From Klebsiella planticola ATCC 33531 (GTDB lineage Bacteria; Pseudomonadota; Gammaproteobacteria; Enterobacterales; Enterobacteriaceae), in the NCBI RefSeq assembly GCF_000735435.1, contig NZ_JMPP01000066.1, positions 48,768-112,767 on the forward strand: 64,000 nt of DNA. Direction: 5' to 3'. Under the pieces are notes generated by a model. That model saw only the letters and a program-made list of their open reading frames with translations, ran no database searches and was not told where the DNA came from. The translations under genes and the position numbers were made by a program. The number at the start of each line of letters is the position of its first letter. The first letter of the stretch is position 1. This document shows positions 61,039 to 64,000 of this stretch, one piece after another.

Positions 61039-61677
61039 TTAAGCGCGCCCCTGTCGATGCTGCGCCACCGCCTGCTCCAGTACGCTAATGTCCGGGCTGG
61101 AGAGCAGCGGCTGCAGGCTCAACAGCGTCTCTTCCTCTAATTCATAGAGATTCAGCTTCAGCAGTCGCTCCACATCGGGTTCGGGAAAACGATACTTAAT
61201 AAAGGTAGCCGGATTTCCACCGACGACGCTATACGGCGGAACGTCTTTGGTGACCACCGCCCCCGCCGCCACCACGGCGCCTTCGCCAATTGTGACGCCC
61301 GGCATGATCATCGCCCGCATACCAATCCAGCAGCCATCTCCGAGCACGGTATCGCCACGATGCTGGTAGGCCTCGTTCACGCATGACACAAACGGATAGA
61401 GGCTGATCCAGTCCATCCGGTGGGTACTGTTGCCGCCCATCAGGATCACCGCTTCTGGCGCGATACAGACAAAATTGCCAATAAAGAGCTTATCGACATG
61501 ACCTAAGGGCTCCCACCCTTCGCTGACGGGATCGCCGTGCAGGTAGCGCACCACGCAACGTTCAAACCCGCGATCCCAACAGTCGCTATAGTAGCTGTGG
61601 CTGCCGCGAATGATCACATTCGGGTTGGTTACCGTCTGGTGCAGGCGTTCGGTGATTGACCAGTGTTTATCGGCCAT
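61039..61677 (-). CDS. CatB-family O-acetyltransferase (hexapeptide repeat)
   Basis: The 212-residue left-handed beta-helix acetyltransferase is of the xenobiotic acetyltransferase/CatB type. [20 protein letters not shown] near 27-46, [19 protein letters not shown] near 65-83 and the hexapeptide series [20 protein letters not shown], then [20 protein letters not shown], near 112-151 with GGNPA are diagnostic. Members acetylate chloramphenicol, streptogramins or unknown small molecules using acetyl-CoA; whether this copy confers resistance is unknown. The catalytic His (about 85 in GNSTHRMDW) is present. It is a single gene. Confidence 0.9.
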   Translation of the reverse strand: MADKHWSITERLHQTVTNPNVIIRGSHSYYSDCWDRGFERCVVRYLHGDPVSEGWEPLGHVDKLFIGNFVCIAPEAVILMGGNSTHRMDWISLYPFVSCVNEAYQHRGDTVLGDGCWIGMRAMIMPGVTIGEGAVVAAGAVVTKDVPPYSVVGGNPATFIKYRFPEPDVERLLKLNLYELEEETLLSLQPLLSSPDISVLEQAVAQHRQGRA

Positions 61678-61938
61678 CGAGGCATTCCTTCTTGCGTTAA
61701 TATATCCGCTTGCTGACCCGTTATCATAAACCGGAAAAACTCAATACCGGAACAACCACTGCAAGCGTTGCTGGCATCATTATGGCTGACTCAGGGAATA
61801 TTTTGTTGAGAATAAACTGACAGGAATTATGTTTATTTTCTCGCTACGCCATTATCCATAATTAAACAAAATAGCTCCACCCCGATCATATTCTTAATGA
61901 TAAAAACGGGCACTTTCCCCACTCTGCCAGGTTTTTCT

Positions 61939-62106
61939 GTGTCCAGACTTCTTATTCTTACTGTCGTGTTACTGCTGACCTCCTGCGCGGGATATTTTTC
62001 GCCGCCGCCAAAAGAGACGAAAGGTGACGACGCCGGCCAGTCGAGTTCGCTCCCTGACTGTCGTAGTCGTCACCACGTTATTATCTGCGACTGGGGGAAA
62101 GCGTAA
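61939..62106 (+). CDS. Small lipoprotein of unknown function
   Basis: From GTG 61939 the product has 55 residues. MSRLLILTVVLLLTSC is a compact lipoprotein signal with lipobox LTSC, and a short polar mature part with two further Cys near its end (LPDCRSRHHVIICDWG) follows. CAGG lies about seven bases upstream. An in-frame ATG at 61897 would add 14 residues and is less signal-like. The two C-terminal cysteines could form a disulfide in the periplasm. I do not recognise the family. Confidence 0.6.
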   Translation: MSRLLILTVVLLLTSCAGYFSPPPKETKGDDAGQSSSLPDCRSRHHVIICDWGKA

Positions 62107-62110
62107 CGAA

Positions 62111-62144
62111 TAACCGCTCGCCTGTGGGCAGAGGCGAGCGGTTA
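62111..62144. terminator. Perfect 13-bp bidirectional terminator hairpin
   Basis: TAACCGCTCGCCT and AGGCGAGCGGTTA pair perfectly around an 8-base loop, exactly between the lipoprotein stop and the stop of the converging permease gene. Confidence 0.8.
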
Positions 62145-62146
62145 GC

Positions 62147-63556
62147 TTATGGCGCCCGATCGGCTTCCGGCGTAGGAATCGTCGATAAGATCGGCCGGGA
62201 ACGGCGGCTATAAAAATAGAGTCCGATCAGCAGCAGCGTAAACGGAATGCCAAACCATAGCGTCATGCGGAAGAAATCGGTAAACGCGGTGGAAATCAGC
62301 AGCGCCAGCATCAGAGCAGCCCCCAGCAGCGTACTCCAGGGATAACCCCACAAGCGAAATTTCAGCACCGTTTGCCTATGCTGGCGGCGGAAAAACAGGT
62401 GCGTGATAAAGATCATCAGCCAGGTAAAACAGGCTCCGTAGACCGAAATAGACATCATCGCGGCAAAGGCCTGCTGCGGGTAGAGCACGCTCAGGACAAT
62501 AGAGACCATAATGCCGACGCAGGAGATTGCCAACGCATTCACCGGGATCCCGCGAGCGCTGATCCGACCGAACGCGGCCGGCGCCTGCCCGGCACGCGAC
62601 AGCGAGAACATCATCCGCGTGGTAATATACAGCTGACTGTTCATGGCCGAGAGTGCCGCAATCAGGACGATAAAGTTAAAAATACCGCCGGCATACGGCA
62701 AGTGAATCACGTTCATCGCCACCAGGAAGGGGCTTTCGCTGGTGCCGGACTGACGCCACGGCACAATCGCCAGCATCAGCGCAATCGACAGCATATAGAA
62801 AATAAACAGGCGCAGGATGGTCCCTTTAAACGCCGACTTCACCGCCACCACCGGGTTTTTCGCTTCTCCTGCCGCCACGGCGATCATTTCAATGCTCAGA
62901 TAGCTGAAGATAGAAACAATTGTCGCAAACCACATGCCGCGGACCCCAAACGGCATAAACCCACCGCCATCGATAAAATTATGCAGGCCGTAGGTTGGGT
63001 TGGCGGAGAAGGCCAGGATCCCCAGACCGATGACGATAAAAGCCACGATTGCCAGAACCTTGATCGTCGATAGCGCATACTCCACCTGCCCGAACCATTT
63101 CACGCCAATAACGTTAATCACCATCACCACAGCGGAGAACAACAGCACCCAGGGCCACACCGGCGTATGCGGGAACCAGAACTGCATATACATTCCAATG
63201 GCGGTCACCTCGGTACCCACCGCCAGCACCACGCAGGACCAGTAGGAGTAGCGCACCAGGAAGCCGCACAGCGGACTGAGATAAAACTCGGCATAGTCGC
63301 CGAATGAGCCGGGAGTCGGATGCTCTGAGGTCATCTCCGCAAGGCAGCCCATTAGCAGCAGCGCAATCACGCCTCCGGTCAGATAGCTCAGCAGCACCGA
63401 CGGTCCCGCCATCTGAATGGCGTAGGCGCTCCCCAGAAACAGCCCGGTACCAATCGCGCCGCCGATCGCCAACATCGACATTTGCCCGGCGGTAAGCTGT
63501 TTCTTCAACCCGCCCTGGCGCTGTGCAATCTCATCAAAACGCTTGCGATCTTTCAT
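62147..63556 (-). CDS. Amino acid permease, AAT/APC family
   Basis: The 469-residue inner-membrane permease is of the enteric amino acid transporter group (GabP, ProY, AroP, LysP relatives). LTAGQMSMLAIGGAIGTGLF near 21-40 is the first-segment signature, SVLLSYLTGGVIALLLMGCL and AEMTSEHPTPGSFGDYAEFY near 53-92 follow, and twelve membrane segments are seen. It starts 11 bp after the aromatic aminotransferase gene on the same strand and so is probably co-transcribed, suggesting an aromatic or related amino acid as substrate. The specificity cannot be read from sequence. Confidence 0.87.
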   Translation of the reverse strand: MKDRKRFDEIAQRQGGLKKQLTAGQMSMLAIGGAIGTGLFLGSAYAIQMAGPSVLLSYLTGGVIALLLMGCLAEMTSEHPTPGSFGDYAEFYLSPLCGFLVRYSYWSCVVLAVGTEVTAIGMYMQFWFPHTPVWPWVLLFSAVVMVINVIGVKWFGQVEYALSTIKVLAIVAFIVIGLGILAFSANPTYGLHNFIDGGGFMPFGVRGMWFATIVSIFSYLSIEMIAVAAGEAKNPVVAVKSAFKGTILRLFIFYMLSIALMLAIVPWRQSGTSESPFLVAMNVIHLPYAGGIFNFIVLIAALSAMNSQLYITTRMMFSLSRAGQAPAAFGRISARGIPVNALAISCVGIMVSIVLSVLYPQQAFAAMMSISVYGACFTWLMIFITHLFFRRQHRQTVLKFRLWGYPWSTLLGAALMLALLISTAFTDFFRMTLWFGIPFTLLLIGLYFYSRRSRPILSTIPTPEADRAP

Positions 63557-63567
63557 TAGTTCCTGCC

Positions 63568-64000
63568 TTAGCGACGGGCGGTGGTAACATCGAGAATAGC
63601 GGCGGTGACATAATCAATGTTGTCACCATTGAGACCGGGCAGACACATCCGTCCCGGCGCCACCAGATAAATGGCATAGCGCTGGCGCAGCTCGCTCACC
63701 TGCCATTCGTCCAGGCCGGTATAGCTGAACATCCCGCGCTGATCGCGGATGCGCCGGTAATCCAGCTGAGATCCGCCCTGCTCCAGGCCGGCGGACAGAC
63801 GCTGGCGCATCTGCTGGATCCTCTGGCGCATGGCCGCCAGCTCTTCCTGCCAGAGCTGACGGAGCTGCGCATCGGCTAGCACCATGTCGACTATCCGGCT
63901 GCCGTGGGTCGGCGGACAGGAATAGCTACGGCGTATTAATGTCTTTAAGGCCCCCTGAACGTTAGCGGCGGTCTGCGCGTTGGCGCAGCGCACGGTTAAT
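63568..64000 (-). CDS. Aromatic amino acid aminotransferase, C-terminal part (window-truncated)
   Basis: Only the last 143 codons are in the window; the frame stays open to base 64000. The segment matches the C-terminal third of TyrB/AspC class I aminotransferases: TLIRRSYSCPPTHGSRIVDM near the start of the visible part, WQEELAAMRQRIQQMRQRL in the middle, then RDQRGMFSYTGLDEWQVSEL and PGRMCLPGLNGDN containing the substrate-carboxylate-binding Arg region. It is more divergent than a standard TyrB, so it is probably a second, pathway-specific copy. It forms an operon with the permease downstream (11-bp gap). Confidence 0.85.
   Translation of the reverse strand, partial: LTVRCANAQTAANVQGALKTLIRRSYSCPPTHGSRIVDMVLADAQLRQLWQEELAAMRQRIQQMRQRLSAGLEQGGSQLDYRRIRDQRGMFSYTGLDEWQVSELRQRYAIYLVAPGRMCLPGLNGDNIDYVTAAILDVTTARR

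Overview
The window looks like chromosomal DNA of a Klebsiella/Raoultella-type enterobacterium. The grounds are a moderately high GC content, enteric REP-type palindromes, an arylsulfatase/monoamine cluster (moaR-atsBA-moaEF) as known from Klebsiella aerogenes, a chromosomal scr sucrose operon of the Klebsiella kind, and a lysine decarboxylase block (cadC-cadBA-dtpC-lysU) in the enteric order. No tRNA, rRNA, IS element, prophage or CRISPR array was recognised. Nearly all genes are intact metabolic or transport genes, so this is a catabolic accessory stretch rather than a mobile island. Layout, left part (1-16.4 kb): a cupin / APC permease / DUF3156-like set converges with a minus-strand pair encoding a class II HDAC-like amidohydrolase and an MFS transporter. 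Next come the LuxR-type regulator moaR and, divergently, atsB (sulfatase maturase), atsA (Ser-type arylsulfatase), moaE and moaF. A minus-strand set follows (aldo/keto reductase, orphan amino-acid binding protein, M20 amidohydrolase), then three small envelope or stress genes: a YSC84-like lipoprotein, an RcnB-like protein and a secreted protein built of 11-residue repeats. Middle part (16.7-41.1 kb): scrK-scrYAB with scrR gives phosphotransferase uptake and hydrolysis of sucrose, with three ScrR-type palindromes. A minus-strand beta-glucoside operon follows (EIIBCA, GH1 phospho-glucosidase, BglG-type antiterminator) whose leader carries a readable antiterminator (RAT) hairpin overlapping an intrinsic terminator. 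Then a LysR regulator is divergent from a complete branched-chain-amino-acid-type ABC transporter followed by an ATC-hydrolase family gene and an N-carbamoyl amino acid hydrolase. I read this as an operon for importing 2-aminothiazoline-4-carboxylate (or a close relative) and converting it to L-cysteine. A membrane diguanylate cyclase and a minus-strand ribose/inositol-type sugar ABC operon follow. Right part (41.8-64 kb): a small lysozyme-inhibitor-like protein, then the yah cluster (yahB, yahC / yahD-E-F-G-I-J), whose E-F-G-I members are paralogues of the oxamate transcarbamylase/carbamate kinase set and which ends in a Tat-exported amidohydrolase. Between yahJ and lysU lies an 18-bp minisatellite nested in a 164-bp higher-order repeat. 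Then come lysU, dtpC, cadA, cadB and cadC (acid-induced lysine decarboxylation, with an intrinsic terminator between cadA and dtpC), a CatB-type acetyltransferase, a small lipoprotein, an amino acid permease, and the C-terminal part of an aromatic aminotransferase cut by the window end. How the parts work together: most operons pair an importer with hydrolases or kinases releasing carbon, nitrogen or sulfur from small molecules (sucrose, beta-glucosides, sulfate esters, carbamoyl or thiazoline compounds, amines). The least characterised and most interesting blocks are the ATC-type operon, the yah carbamoyl-transfer cluster and the repeat array.
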